DNA from: Sarcocystis neurona | Lineage: Eukaryota > Apicomplexa > Conoidasida > Eucoccidiorida > Sarcocystidae | Direction: 5' to 3' | Assembly: GCA_000727475.1 (NCBI GenBank) | Contig: KL647289.1 | Span: 4,282,019-4,346,018 of the forward strand | DNA length: 64,000 bases | Part shown: piece after piece, positions 25,701 through 37,657 of the stretch | Layout of the letters: each line of letters begins with the position of its first letter | Position numbering within the stretch: position 1 is the stretch's first letter | Position numbers and translations under genes: made by a program | The notes under the pieces: model-generated | Databases searched by the model: none | The model's input: the letters and a program-made list of their open reading frames with translations, nothing else | Told to the model about the DNA's origin: nothing

Positions 25701-26769
25701 AGATCGCTGGATGTAGAGATGCCTCTGCTAGAACCATCGTTTGTTTTTCCACGTCCAGCGATGAGTCCTCCTGGCGTCGACAAGTAGCAGCCTGTTCCGC
25801 GGAAACCTGGGACGCTAAATGATCCCGAAATCTTTGTGAAAACCGTGCTTCTTCCAGAGATATGTGGCCCCGATCTTCCAGAAACATGGTTGCAACTTCT
25901 TCATCAATCCATCTCACAAGCTGTACTGATTTCGATGTATTTGCCAATTCTCCCTTCCCTGATTCAGACGCCTGCTCTGCATCGTGTCTGCGACTAACAA
26001 CGTCCCAGCTGTGAGACCTGGCAGCATTTTCAGGCGAAACCATCGCAGCGGCGCATGTGGAGTGTGTATCTCTGTCAGAGTGTCCGCTGTTACGAGAGCT
26101 ACAAGTCCGCCGCGTTTCGGACTTAAAGTGCCATCTCAGTCTTTCCACATCCCACGAAGAGCGCATTCTCCTGAGTGCTCGGTACACACGCACGACGTCC
26201 GTTGGCTGCAGCATATCCATGACAGGCGTATACGAATAGTTGGGGCTCCCGTTCTGTTCCACGTTGATCTGCCTGATCCCCCGGCATTTCTCATTCCCGC
26301 GCCGCGAGGAGCAGAGAACATGCGAGAGGCCGGCAAGGACTACAGCAATACAGTTGTGCTGCTCAGTTGAAGCAACAGCAGCACCACAGCCTGCGTCCAC
26401 CGGAGATGCGCCGAATATGGTGGCAAAGCAGACGAAACAGTCAACGGTCGCCGCGGGGGAAAGCGCATGCGATGACTCTGAGTAACTCTGCCACGGAGAG
26501 GATTCTTGAGTAGCAGCTGTGAACAAAGGAAGTGAAGATGTCACCACAGATAACGCACTGGGCACAAGCAGGCAAACGGTACTGCGCGGACTCCCCAGTG
26601 CAGTGAAAGCAAGGAACAAGCGCTGGGAACTGAGACAAAACAGTGGAAGATAGCCAGCAAAAACGATAAGAGCAGTGAGCGCCGCTGTCCGGCACGCTTG
26701 CACAAAAAATTCTACGACAAATCCCTGCCCGTTGTTGGGTGTGTGGTGCTCGAGACACAGCGCCGCCAT
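22736..26769 (-). CDS. PEX3: Peroxin-3-like peroxisome membrane biogenesis protein, five exons
   Basis: PEX3 is the membrane receptor for PEX19, which inserts peroxisomal membrane proteins. Exons: about 26769-25420, 25257-25221 (37 nt), 25055-24544, 23944-23702 and 23341-22736 (stop). All four junction phases match, and the last acceptors are pyrimidine-rich. Signature: LRWHFKSETRRTC, against YHFESNQRTC of animal PEX3, preceded by a hydrophobic stretch (HNCIAVVLAGLSHVL) followed by basic residues, as in the PEX3 anchor. Splicing then restores VLSCAYSLFARLLYITAVNLG-like sequence, matching the conserved VYS...LL..LN helix. Later helices (LINAVMDDV..., SLIIKYVPAM...) fit the C-terminal half. Oddities: about 150 extra N-terminal residues with another hydrophobic segment, and a C-terminal tail of about 200 residues ending in a separate exon. 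The start is placed at the ATG at 26769 (A at -3, G at +4); ATG 26910 is the alternative. Fairly sure of family, less of the ends. Confidence 0.62.
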
Positions 26770-26910
26770 TCTGATGTCACAACCTCTTCCATACAACGTT
26801 CGTGTGCAACGGGTCCTCTGAACTTTCTTACGGCATCGGTCTTCGCCTGAGGTGGCCTCCCCTTGCACTCGAAGCAGCAGGGCTTTCCGGTCGATAGATG
26901 GCGTGCTCAT

Positions 26911-27651
26911 CAACACGCGAAGCAAGCAGCTGGCGGCAGCATCTTGCCAGAAAACAGGCGAAAGGCTCTTCAAGGGAAGCAGCGCCAGGAGGACAGCAGC
27001 AAAGGACTGACCGTCCAGGTCGTTCAGGTGGAGCTGTTCTGCGACGTGTACCTATTCAGCCGGTGGAAACCACAAGAAGGCGGCTACATCCGGTGTGAAA
27101 CGTTCGCACAGCAATAGGAGAGAGAACGTGCATCCCCTTAAAAGTGCTAGGTTCCACCGTCAGTGAGTCACTACTTAGCAACGTCCTGTGAAAGGCATGC
27201 CTGATGAGGGCAGTGTCTGAAACGTTGTGGACGCATATTACGCCTTCAGCCGAAAAGCCTTGTCCATCTACTTACTCCCTGCCAAAAACTGCTGTCTACG
27301 GAGCCCTACCAAGCAGGGCGATATCTCTCAAGCAGTCAATTGACAATAGTCTGTGCGAGGCACGTTAAATAACATCCGCGTTGCTGAACTGGTCATCACG
27401 AATAGGCCGAATGGATCCAACATTATCTGGCTGGGAACTGAAAAGGCCCGCCGCACCCATCTGGGTGTGGTAACTCTAATAAGCTGGGCAGCGCGCCTCT
27501 CAATAGACTTTCGAGGTTGGAAATTGAGACATTCGACGCGAATTCGAGGACACACAGTTTCCTAAACGCTACAAGTAGAGACGGTACGCGCTCGATGTCT
27601 TTCCACCTCCCTGTGCACGAACCAACGACATGCAGAAGAATTGCAGATTAC
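26911..27651. other. Spacer between PEX3 and the RAP-type gene; may hold its last exon(s)
   Basis: The RAP-type gene's sixth exon can end at a CAG/GTAATC donor (27652) or read through to a TAG at 27562. If it splices, its C-terminal exon, where a RAP domain would sit, should be here. The only sizeable minus-strand frame (27328-27555) does not show a RAP signature. The PEX3 promoter must also lie here. Confidence 0.35.
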
Positions 27652-30600
27652 CTGCAAAGAAAGAGGAAGTTGCAGTTGCAGGCGTCGGGAAGAGACAAGC
27701 AGATCTGCAACTTGTGAAGCTTCTGTTAAGGCGCAGAGAGCTGTGGGTACTCTCGCTACCAACAAGCGTCGCACCGCGGGCGTACACACACCTGCACGAG
27801 CATGCGTAAAAGCTATCCGTCCTATCTCCTCCGCACAGCAGTCTGGACAAACCAGTCCACACCACACAGCAAACGAAAGAAAATGAGCTTCATTGGAGGA
27901 ATGAAACATGGCAATGAAAGTAGGGAGCAGCAAGCTTTCCTTTCGAACTAGGCGCACATTTGCTTCGGAGGGTGCGCAGAGACACGGTACCACAGGCGCG
28001 TACACTCAATTTCCCTGTGGGCCGCACTTTGACTTTGACGGCAGTTCTGCAATGTGAAAAAGGGCGCGTTCAACGTATGTGTGCCTGAACTGACTGCTGT
28101 GAGGCATTACAACGGAGTGCTCTCATGGCCTCGCTGGCTTACGCTGTGCAAGGCGTTCCAGGTGAGGCCCGGCAGCGACAAGGAGAGAGGAGCACTGGAT
28201 TTCCACCAGAACGAAAGACATCAGCAGGCGAGACAACTGCTCGATTGAGAAGGAAGGCAAAACAGACTGCGCAGCTTCGGCGATTTTTTCTGCAGCGTGC
28301 ACATGCAGGCATATTCATGAGTGAAACGAATGGACACCGAGTAGACACGAAGAAACTGAAACGGCAGTCTGCAGGTGCGTGGACGGACACCCGCGAACTC
28401 GTGACCGAGGACGTCAAAAGCGCTCACTGCCGACCGACCGTCTGTCGCAAGTTAACGGGTTTTCAAGGACTTCGAAGGTGTGCCTACCGAAAAGATACGT
28501 ATCCCGAAGTTGAAGCGACGCGAAGGCAAACGCAGTTTGCGCTAGCTCCTCAGCGGAAGCCCGCAACCGCTGCCGTGTGAAGTTACGAGAGACATGAGCG
28601 TAGAACGGGAGGTAAAAAACATGGAAATCCAACGCGAAGCAGCTCAGCAAGTGGGACGCTAGCCGCAAGTCAACCCGTTGCTGAAGCTAAGAACAGACAC
28701 GCACATCCGCAGCACTCGAGTAGCCCTGCATTTAAAAGCAAGCACAGACGAGCACACTTCTTCCGTGCTCTTCAAGCTTGCATCTTACACAATGCATAAC
28801 TCACACACTACTGCGATGCCATTCCACAGAGTGGCTGCTTCAACGTATTAATAGACAAAAATTTTTTAAAAAATTCGTCCATAGCCTACGTTTCTTTCAC
28901 GAGTGGGCGGGTTTGAACTCGTTGGTGAACCGTCCTGACCTCGTACTACCTACAAACGCATCCACTGGCTTCTCGGTGGCTTACGCACATTCCAAGTGCA
29001 AGACGCAGATTTTCATGGCAAGCGAGGAGCCGGTCACGGCCGAGCCACCAACGCAATTCAAAACAAATGCTTCTACATTTGTGCGTGTCTATACGTACAC
29101 AAGAAACGAGAGCAGCAAAAGCAGTACGCGCCTGCATAACCGACTCTGCGCAGGCGTTGCACCTGTTTCCGAGGTGTCCGCTGCTACGAAGCGACCACAA
29201 CAATCTTGCTGCTTTCCTTGAACTACCCCAGCTCACCAGCACGGCGGCTGCCCGCACAAGAGCATCGATTACTGCCTCCTCGCCGTCGGACACCAGCTTC
29301 TGCAGCTGTGCGTGTATTTCCACTGCCGTGCGTTCTTGTAATGTTCCGCCGTTTGAAAGGGCGTCGACGGGCACGCCTTTCTCAAATTCCGCTGCAATAA
29401 ACTGTTCTGCTCTTGCCGTCTCCTCAACTGTCCACGAGGATTCCCGGGCTTTCCGGAAATTCCGTACGGCAGCGCATGCACGCCATAGAGAACGACTGTC
29501 TAGTGAACCGGCGTCTGCAAATTGATTCCACACGAATTCAGTGAAGTACTGTCAACTGTAATTCCGTGAACAAGTGCTCCATTTCTTTCGTGGGTCACAC
29601 GGGCGCACGTACACAAATGCGACCGACCCTGGGCACCACTGCCGCCACGCGCTTTATGCAAGGAATGCTCGGCGTGATCATTCTGAGCTCGTACTTCTGC
29701 CTGCTTGACGCTTCTGCTTGCTGCTTCAGGTACCGTCTTTTGAAGCTCGTGCTTCAAAAAGCAGTCTCTGGGAGCAACGGCGCTGGACAACGGTCGGTGG
29801 TCGTTGCTATAAATAATAGGGGTAACGCAGTGTTTGTGTCTGCTGCACGTTTATATTCACGCACCGTAATGGCATGCATTTGTATCGACGAAGATATGAA
29901 CTACAGCATCAAGGTGAGACTGCAAGAACCGTCTTAGACATTGGCCACTTCTGCGGTCACCGCTGTCAAGTTGACCGCCAGTGCACGTGCCTGTTGCACG
30001 AGAGGCATACCTGCCCTCTCATCACACGTGATGTCTTCAAAATTGCACGAAAGGCTACGTAGACTGAAACGAAAGACACTCGCGGGCAGTACTCCAGTTG
30101 TCTTGTAGACGTGGTCGTAGAGTAGATTTGCAAAATTACGCAGAGAGGTATTCACCTGCAGCCAGCCGGCGGAGCACAGCCAGGTATCCCGGAGCATCTG
30201 CAGGGCGTATGGCAGTCTTCGAAAAGACGAGCAGGTACGCCGCTGCACGTGAAACCCAGTCAAATTGAAGGCTCACTTTATTGCAGTCGGTCGGCACAAT
30301 TCTGTGGCCACCAACAGCCAAAACGCTTCACCGAGTGAAGGTGACACCAGCTGATCGGCGTGTCGCCTAGCATGCCAAACACAAACTGTGCTAGGGAAAT
30401 AAAAGAAGTCAGCAAGCGCGTGTGGTAGAAACAGAAAGGCGTCTTGTATTCACACCATTCCATCTGCCTTCATTCAGAGCTTGGCGCACTGGTACTCAAG
30501 ACTAAGGGATCACACACAATGACCTTGTCGCAATACAAAGCGGTATGATCAGCTCAGCTCACTCCGACGCTTCAAAGCGATAACACTTTCTCCGAGGCAA

Positions 30601-31972
30601 AAAACACGAAAGATGCATGCTATTCAGACTGCAGGGTAGAGAGCGACAGTCACGCCGATCATATACTGAATGCAGTCGTTCGTAGGCCAGAGAGATTACC
30701 CTACACTCGTCGCATACAGTGGTCTCAACCAGCAAATGTAATCATGCAACGTGCACCTCAGACACTACACAGAAGCATGTTTAAGTCATCGAGAACCGGG
30801 CAGGAATGTGGTCTGGGCGCTTGGCGCGAAACGCCTTGCACTCCTACATGCACGCACGCATCTACGTGCTCTGAGGCAGCGTGCGGCTCCTTCCACAGTT
30901 TTGCTGAGCTCGCGGCAGCGTACACGGTTTAACAGCAGGTGGCTTCGACGCGAACACAGCGTTCGCCAACTGCATCTATAGTAATCGAGAGGCCCCATGT
31001 TACGGGCAAGACTCACTGCGGCAGTCACCGTCGCACAGGTGCGGAAGTCGAAAATCCAGACATATTAGCAATGATAGGTCTTATCACACGATGAGCAAGT
31101 AGGCGTTTTTGTCTCTGTGACTTACTCATGTGTTTCGCGGAGGGCATACAAGCTATACGGTGCAGCTGCATGCACGTGACGGGCCCTGACGGAACTGGAA
31201 TATTCTCTAGCGGGCGCAGAACGACACTGGAATCAGTGGACGTCTTCGTTGCTTTCAGCGTGTGCACGGTTCCTTCCCGTCCCAACGCTCGACTGCTTGA
31301 GGGAGAACGCCCTGCATGCTCTGCACCACGCGGGATTTGTGCCGGCACTACGTTTGATTGCCCTCCTCCCATAGATGGGAAGAGGGTCGATCCCGGCAGC
31401 GATCCACCTGACGGAGGAGCGGAGAGGGCACGCTTCAATGCTACACAGGATAGTGAACCAGCTGTCGCTTTTCCACCTGCAGCGACTTCTCCTTTTAATG
31501 CTTCGTAGGATGGAATATACGTAGCGAGCATGGCCTCACCATTGTACACGGTATTGCACACAGGCATTATACACCGAGTCTGGTGGATATCGTTCAGAAT
31601 AGCAAAATCTCTTGCGATCTCATTCTTCGCCGCAGAGCCTTCTTTGAGAGCTAGAAGGGGATCAGGTGTCGCCACGTACGCACCGGTTTTCTTTCGATCG
31701 CTTAAAAGAGTTGCTCCAGCTGCGACCATGCGTCGTTTCCGCCGCGCATGCTCTAATCGTCTTACGAACTTGCAGAGGCCACGGCACTGCTGCCGCTGAG
31801 GTCCCCGGCCAGAGGAAGGCAACAGAACAAAGAAATGTCCATCTTCAACCTCTGCTTTGAGTCCTGGCAGGCAGCAGCGTCCACCAGGTACTCGGCAAGA
31901 ACGGTTCGCATCGCGGACACAAAGCAGGCCCCGCCGCGAAGTAGATATACGCGCAACGCTGCTAGATTCCAT
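27652..31972 (-). CDS. Helical-repeat protein of the RAP/OPR type, probably organellar RNA-binding (3' end unresolved)
   Basis: Six phase-consistent exons: 31972-31126, 30242-30156, 30063-30011, 29548-29099, 28569-28488 and 27962-27652. Joints are A+CG, G+TC, phase 0, phase 0 and G+CA, with good donors (GTAAGT, GTGAAT, GTATGC, GTACGT, GTAGGC). The start is a true ATG in exon 1. Exon 1 is Ser/Arg/Gly-rich, as expected of an organellar presequence and linker. From exon 2 on, the protein is all-helical with repeated Ala/Leu patterns. The clearest is SAEELAQTAFAFASLQLRD, which has the LAxTxxAFAxLxL form of the repeats in RAP-domain and octotricopeptide proteins that bind mitochondrial or plastid RNA in algae and Apicomplexa. 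An alternative donor at 29163 (phase 2) was set aside because it leaves the next exon out of phase. The C-terminal RAP domain was not found; an in-frame stop at 27562 is the fallback end. Function is inferred from the repeat pattern only. Confidence 0.5.
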
Positions 31973-34900
31973 GTGCTGCCGTTGTCGTTCTGAACTTTCT
32001 GAAGTCTTGACGTACCTGTTGTAGCTGCTTCTGCCCTTGCGGCGGTTCTCTCTGGGTTTATGACTCAGGGCGTCTGACGCTTATCGATGTCATTAGCCCT
32101 GTGGGCCCTGCAATAATTCGGGCCACGAAGAAAACTAGGGACTACGGGAGGAAGAGTGCATCACTCATGGTGGGCAGTCCTTCACCACAACGCCTGCCAA
32201 GCTCGCGACGTTAGTGCACGAGGAACACCGGCAGGCGCAAGTGGAAATTTGGTATCTGTCGCTGCTCGTTGATGACAGGGGAGAAGAATACACTCCAGCG
32301 GCTCGCGACGAGGCCTCCGCCGTAGCCGACCCTTATGCTAACCTCGACGCTCGGGCAACCACCCCAAGCACACCGGCAGCAGCTGAAACGGTGCAAACAA
32401 CCGCGTGTGTACCGGAACTGTTTTGCATGAGCGTTCAAAAAAACATGCGACCGGGACGCCAGATGGAACGCAAGACCGGAAGAAAAACATTTGATCTCTT
32501 GCGTGCGTAGATGAAGGAACAATTGATTACGAAGGTTCGGAGCAGGATGACGTTCCACCGCCCAGAACGACTATGGGAGCTTTCGTGCGTGCAGACCTCA
32601 GACAGCGGAACGCGAGGCTCAACGCAGCGGTCGTGAACCCCCCCAGCTTACAACGACCACGAGGAAAGGCAGCCGCCAGATCCCTTGCGGGCAAAGGAGC
32701 AGAGCGCGAAAGAAGAGAAGCGAATGACGAAACGTTGCCGAACGTTGCCATACGCAGAAAGATCGAGTTGCGGTGGGGTGAAAGCAACGAGGAGGCCGGA
32801 GGGGCAGAGACGAAAGACGTGGACGCGAGTAAATTGAAGTACGATAAAGTAGATAGAAAGCAAACAAGATCCCTGTAAGTTGAGACCACAATAGGACGAA
32901 CAGCGTCGATGAGGGCGACGTTTATAAATTTGAGTGAATTAGAGAAATTGTGCAAAGTGTTGCGGGAAAGCCGCCGATTTTGCGGGGTAGCACTCGGCAT
33001 CCATGCAGAGGAGTGCTTGTCGATACTTTTGCCGTCTAGGGCACAACACCAGCACGACGCAGGCTTTTAATCTATCGCGACATGGATACATCGCACATCT
33101 ACGGAAGCATATGTAGTGACGTCAGTGTGATTAACAAAGCGCATACAGCAAGCAGCAGAAGAGCAACACCCTGCTTAACAGGAGGCACACGTGGGAAGAC
33201 AGCAGTATTAGCAGTATTGACGGTTGCAGGCGCACAAGGCGAACCAGCAGAACGAAGCGTTGCAGTCGTTTCCTTACGGTCAGTGCGAGCAGTGAATCAT
33301 GCTGGTTGACAGGCAGAGTCGTCGGTCGCGGCTGCGATGGGCTGCTGATGAACTAAGTACAATGTAGACACTGGGATGCGTATGCTCGAAACTGTATGTC
33401 CGCGTTTGTCCTCCTCCAGCACGAAGGACGTACACACCGCCTGCAGTACCGAGGTTGGTATGGTTTATAGAATGGTTGCTTATGAGACTGTCGCTATACT
33501 CTCCTGCTCAGCAACAGAGGTGACAAAGCTGACACCAGAGTGGACACAAGAGCGAGGTACTTCGGTGGGGTGGACAAGGTGCATGCAGCGATGAGGATGC
33601 TGCAGAGAAGTTGGGCGTAACAGAAGAGTTGTGCACAATCGTGCGGTTGTATGCAGCACGTGGTGGTGTGGACGGTTGGCAGCGGTAGCGCATCACAAAT
33701 ACAGCATGTGCAACGTGAAACCCCCACCCCACCGATACGCCGTGCCGAGGGTGGCTGGAGCTTCTGCTCTCAGCAGCGCTGGGTGAGCTGCTGCTGCTCA
33801 ACACTACGGCGTATAGTTACTACATTACTAGGAAAATGTGCCGAACGTGCCATTGTCTCACTTACAACAGCTGTGGCTGCACATGCAATGAAACAAAATT
33901 AGAAGTTAAGCCGCTTCCCCTACAGGATGGCTAGACGATGTGCTACGATTCGGTAGCTGGTACTGCTAGTACGGCTCCTTCGGCAAGCGCGGTCTCAGTG
34001 CCTGTATAAAGCAGTGATAGTTAAGCGGCTGCACTATGGCGTCATTGGGATCCGCGCAGGGGCAGAAGAGCAGCGGTGAGTCCTTCGTCTCATCACCAGC
34101 GTCGGCGTGTTCGCGTTAGCTTCACTAACTTTCACCACAGTGTAGTTGACGCCCACTCACCCCGTTCCTGTGCCGTCGTGGTGGTTTGGTGAGTCGGCGT
34201 TACGACGAAGTGCTGACACAGGAGCCTTGGTATGCTACGAAAAGTAGACACGAAAAACCTGGTGAATATTTCGTGTCGCCATTATATCAAGGACATCCGA
34301 AGTTCGCAGAACTGCGCGCACCCAGCCACGGGGGCAGCCGGTAGTGGCCCTCGGCTACGCATGCCGTTACTGGCGAAGGATGCACATGAGCCCCCATACT
34401 CGGCTACTAATTTGCCAAGTGTTCACTTGCTGGTTGACAACACACTACGACCTGTATCCAGCGCCATCGTTTACCACTTCACCTGGTTCGCTGTTAAGTC
34501 CGTATTGCCCCCTCCGTTTTCGACGTCTGTCTCCCCACACAGACATGTCGTGCTCTCTCTATACCGCCGTGGTACATGTCGATGCGCTACCGCTAGAAGG
34601 CGGTGCGTACTCTGCTCAGCTGTGGACTGCACGTGGGTAACCCCGCTGTGTTGCAGCACTGCCATCCGCTCCTTATATAAAGTGGAAGTCACCCCATTTG
34701 TCACGCTCAGTTCAAATAGCAACAAAGGCCATGTACACATAATGCCTTTCACGCTTAGACTCGGTATACTGTTTCTTGTGTGTCCGTCGTGCAGCGAGGT
34801 GAAGCGCGTGGTTACCTTAGCTGATAGAGTACTCAAATTGAAGTACGATGGGACCTCCTCAGCTGACGGCGGGCACTACTTTCTGAACGTGAGAAATGCG

Positions 34901-35085
34901 CAACGCTGAACGCAGGCTTACTTATATTGAGGGCGAGTGCACGCCAGTATGCCAGGCCTATATGCGTGTGCATCCACCGTAGGTTCTTCGTACTTGCAAA
35001 ACGACGCAAAAGCGACATTGTTCGGCGGCGTCCACTTGTGCGTCCTGCGCGGCTGATGAAATTGACGAGCACTGATCGTCTAGTA
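31973..35085. other. Gene-poor spacer upstream of the RAP-type gene
   Basis: No secure gene was found. On the minus strand, 33000-32527 is open for 157 codons from a true ATG, but it is pyrimidine-rich (Ser/Leu/Pro) like coccidian 5' UTRs and sits just upstream of the RAP-type gene, so it may be leader sequence. On the plus strand, 34232-34909 is open for 225 codons from ATG without recognisable motifs; a frame of this length is borderline by chance in 64 kb. Short CAG-type runs occur near 33140-33170. Confidence 0.3.
32527..33000 (-). other. 157-codon ATG open frame of unknown status
   Basis: It starts at a genuine ATG and ends in TAA. The product has an MPSATPQNRRLSRN-type start and is Ser/Leu-rich throughout, with no motif I know. 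Strong pyrimidine bias on the minus strand suggests a 5' leader of the gene starting at 31972 rather than a protein. Weak candidate. Confidence 0.2.
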
Positions 35086-35834
35086 CTAAGCCACGGCGTA
35101 GGCACCTAATCGTGTGGCGGTACATAATGCTCTCCTCATGCGGCTCACATTTGCACTCCCCTAGTGCCACACAGGAATCACAGGGATGAGAGCACCAGTG
35201 CGAGGTGGCGTACGTGCACGCGAGCACTCTATGTCCAGACGCTTCGCTGCATCAAGTAAAAACTACATGTTTTTACTCGTTTTAACTTCTTGAGGCTGCT
35301 GTGTAATCACTTGCCTGTTAGTTTGTGGTCTCACATCTACACCATCTGTACGTTGAAGGCTGCAAATATGCACCAGTGGTTGGAGAAGATCGGCGATAGC
35401 GTGCAGAAATGACTCCACAATGCCTTTATTCCTTTGCGCAGCGTAAAAATATAACCTTGACAATTTTGCGTGCACGCCTAGCAAAGACGCCGCCATCCGT
35501 GTACTCGTGTGCGTTGAGAGTTTTTGCTACTGCAGGAACCTGTCTCCGCGTATACAGGAGAAAAGTCACGCTGCGTGAATTCAGTGCATTGCACCGTTGA
35601 AGGTATGCACCGCTTTTTCGTTGAGGTGACCTGCCCGCGGCCACTCAGCACAGCTTCTGAAACACTTTGTATCTCCAGTGCTACGCAAATTTGGGTTCGG
35701 TATGGACGTAGCTCCTTTTCTCTGCCATCAACGGATAACTGTAGATGCTGCTCGAGTTTGCTAGTGAAAAGCGGTTGTCTGACACTTTCAGGACAGAGTA
35801 CAGAAACCAAGAGTGCGTTGGTAGCCGGTCCCAT
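35086..35834 (-). CDS. Small three-exon protein (about 156 aa), possibly longin/TRAPPC2-like
   Basis: The start context is the best in the window: a T-run followed by ACCATGG at 35834. Exons 35834-35631, 35526-35335 and 35160-35086 give 68, 64 and 24 codons, all junctions in phase 0, ending in TAG. Donors are CAG/GTCACC and GAT/GTGAGACC; the last acceptor follows a pyrimidine-rich run. The protein starts MGPATNALLVSVLCPESVRQ (a hydrophobic strand). A middle part, LLGVHAKLSRLYFYA, is followed by a helix (GIVESFLHAIADLLQPLVH). A strand, then strand plus amphipathic helix, at about 140-156 residues resembles the small longin proteins of the TRAPP tethering complex (sedlin/TRAPPC2L), where a G-x-x-T/A-x-x-K-x-Y strand precedes the last helix. 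No diagnostic residue was found, so the name is a suggestion. The gene model itself is more secure than the function. Confidence 0.45.
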
Positions 35835-37509
35835 GGTAAAAAAATTTAGTCGGACGTGGCGTCGCGGTTGATGTGTTGTCATCCCCTTGCGTGGGTCCCT
35901 CGTATGTGCCGGTGACACGTAGCTACCGTAGGACACTGTCGTCGTGCGCGTGAGGTGTTCATGTTCTCCAGCGAAATGTTCTGATGGCTACGAATGCCCC
36001 TGTCTACTACAAATTATCCGGTTTGGTAGGGAGCCGGCACCGGCACTTCGCTGCTGCATCACATGCTGTCGATAGAGCGTAGGTGGATACGCGTGTCATG
36101 CTGGTGAGTCGTGGTTTTCCCAACTTGTTCGCTCTCGCTTGTGAGTAAACCGTGGGACCTTAAGGTGTACCCCCGATTACGTGAGTAATGTTAAGCGTTG
36201 CGTGCCATCACATGAAGGCAGGCAGGCAGTGGCATCGTGCGCGGCGCTGGACGTGTCGCAGTGTGCACGTGCTGAATTTCGCAGCGTCACAGACGCTATT
36301 GGAACCTGCCTCCCCTCCGTGTACTCTACTGTGCTGTAGCAGACGGGGCAGGGACTCAGTATATCGATAGTGTAAGTTGGCCAGCAAGTGGACGTTGAGG
36401 GTTGACGGTCTTTTCGGAAGCAAACAAGCGTTAAGGAGGTTGCCACATTCTGCAGGTCAGAAGAAACCCAACAGAGGAGCAAAAAGCGGTACACTCTACA
36501 AAATCGAAACTCCCAGGTCTTCTGCTCCGCGGGGAATTTCTTGAACGTGGAAATGCTCCCAAGGTAGACGCAGCCCTTAGATATCCTGGGGACTGCAAGG
36601 CTTGAACTGTGAGCCGTGCCCGTCTGTGCGAATACGATCTCGTCTCTGTCGTGACGAACGTCTACGCAAGGGAATCAGGACACACAAGCTTTTTGCGAAT
36701 ACTTCTCGTCTCCGTAACTGCTTAAAAATCTTCAATACTCAGGGCATCCGAGAGGCAATGACGATCTGGGCGATGACGAAGGCGATCACACCCGCAACGA
36801 GAACGCCGCAGAGGCATGTTGCGGTGGCTCTGAGATGAATTACAGATGACAAATACGCCCAAAGACCATGCTGGTGAGCAATTACGCGGCAAGAAGGACT
36901 ACCTCTCAGGGTCGGCCTGTCTACTGGGTGTTTGGGGACTTGATAGAATATATGTAGTGCACTTCATAGAAAAAGGCGTCCGGGTTTTTAGTATGTAGCG
37001 GGCGTACACCGTGTGTCAAAAAGAGGCTGCAGCGCAAGCCATTCACACATCATCAACACTTAATCACTCCATCTGAAAGCGCAGGAGGTCCCTGGAAAAC
37101 AGCCGTGCCCATTTGCTGCTGAGAACAATAGCCAGGGCCGCTTCTACGGCGGAGAACACGTTTACAGTTGTGATTGTGCGTGCGGCAGCAGACTCGTGCT
37201 GAGCGCGTCATCCGAGATGTACATACGTGACGTGAAAGTGTGCACCGCGGCAGCCGTGGACAAAGTACCCACTTCATCAAAGCGCAGGTCTGATCCCCAA
37301 TAACGAGTCTTATATACCGGAGGGGGTCCTAGAAGGAAGCAGCACACACAACCTTGTGTTGCAGTTCAAGCAAGTTCAGCAGTTAGGTCTCTGCGACAGA
37401 ACAACTTTCTTGCAGCCTGTACAGAGCGTCAGTTCGCTACACAATCACCGATGAAGGCGGCTCAAACTCATGCACCTATATAAGATGAGATGCCGGTAAC
37501 GCCAGAGCT
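35835..37509. other. Intergenic spacer between the small gene and the ferlin 3' end
   Basis: It holds the ferlin 3' UTR and the promoter of the small gene. Only short open frames are seen on both strands, none with splice or motif support, and no notable repeats. Confidence 0.4.
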
Positions 37510-37657
37510 CTACGGAGGCACACCGAGAGGGGCTGTGTACACGAGGAGAACGAATGTCATCTGCGAGATGATGGCTTTGCAGGTGGTACGCATCTTAAAG
37601 CGCTGGTGTATCAGTGACGAGTTTTTTGTGCGACAAACGCCCACTCTGAGCACTACA
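37510..37657 (-). other. Ferlin: last exon with C-terminal membrane anchor
   Basis: After a pyrimidine-rich run ending in TCTATAG, the last exon reads IHQRFKMRTTCK, then a roughly 20-residue hydrophobic stretch (IISQMTFVLLVYTAPLGV) and the stop at 37510. The position and the basic HQRFK lead-in match the ferlin tail anchor (WRRFKW... in animals). The acceptor is approximate. Confidence 0.65.

Noticed and set aside
34232..34909. Plus-strand 225-codon ATG frame as a gene
   Set aside because: No motif, no splice logic, and its length is near what chance gives in 64 kb; kept only as a note.
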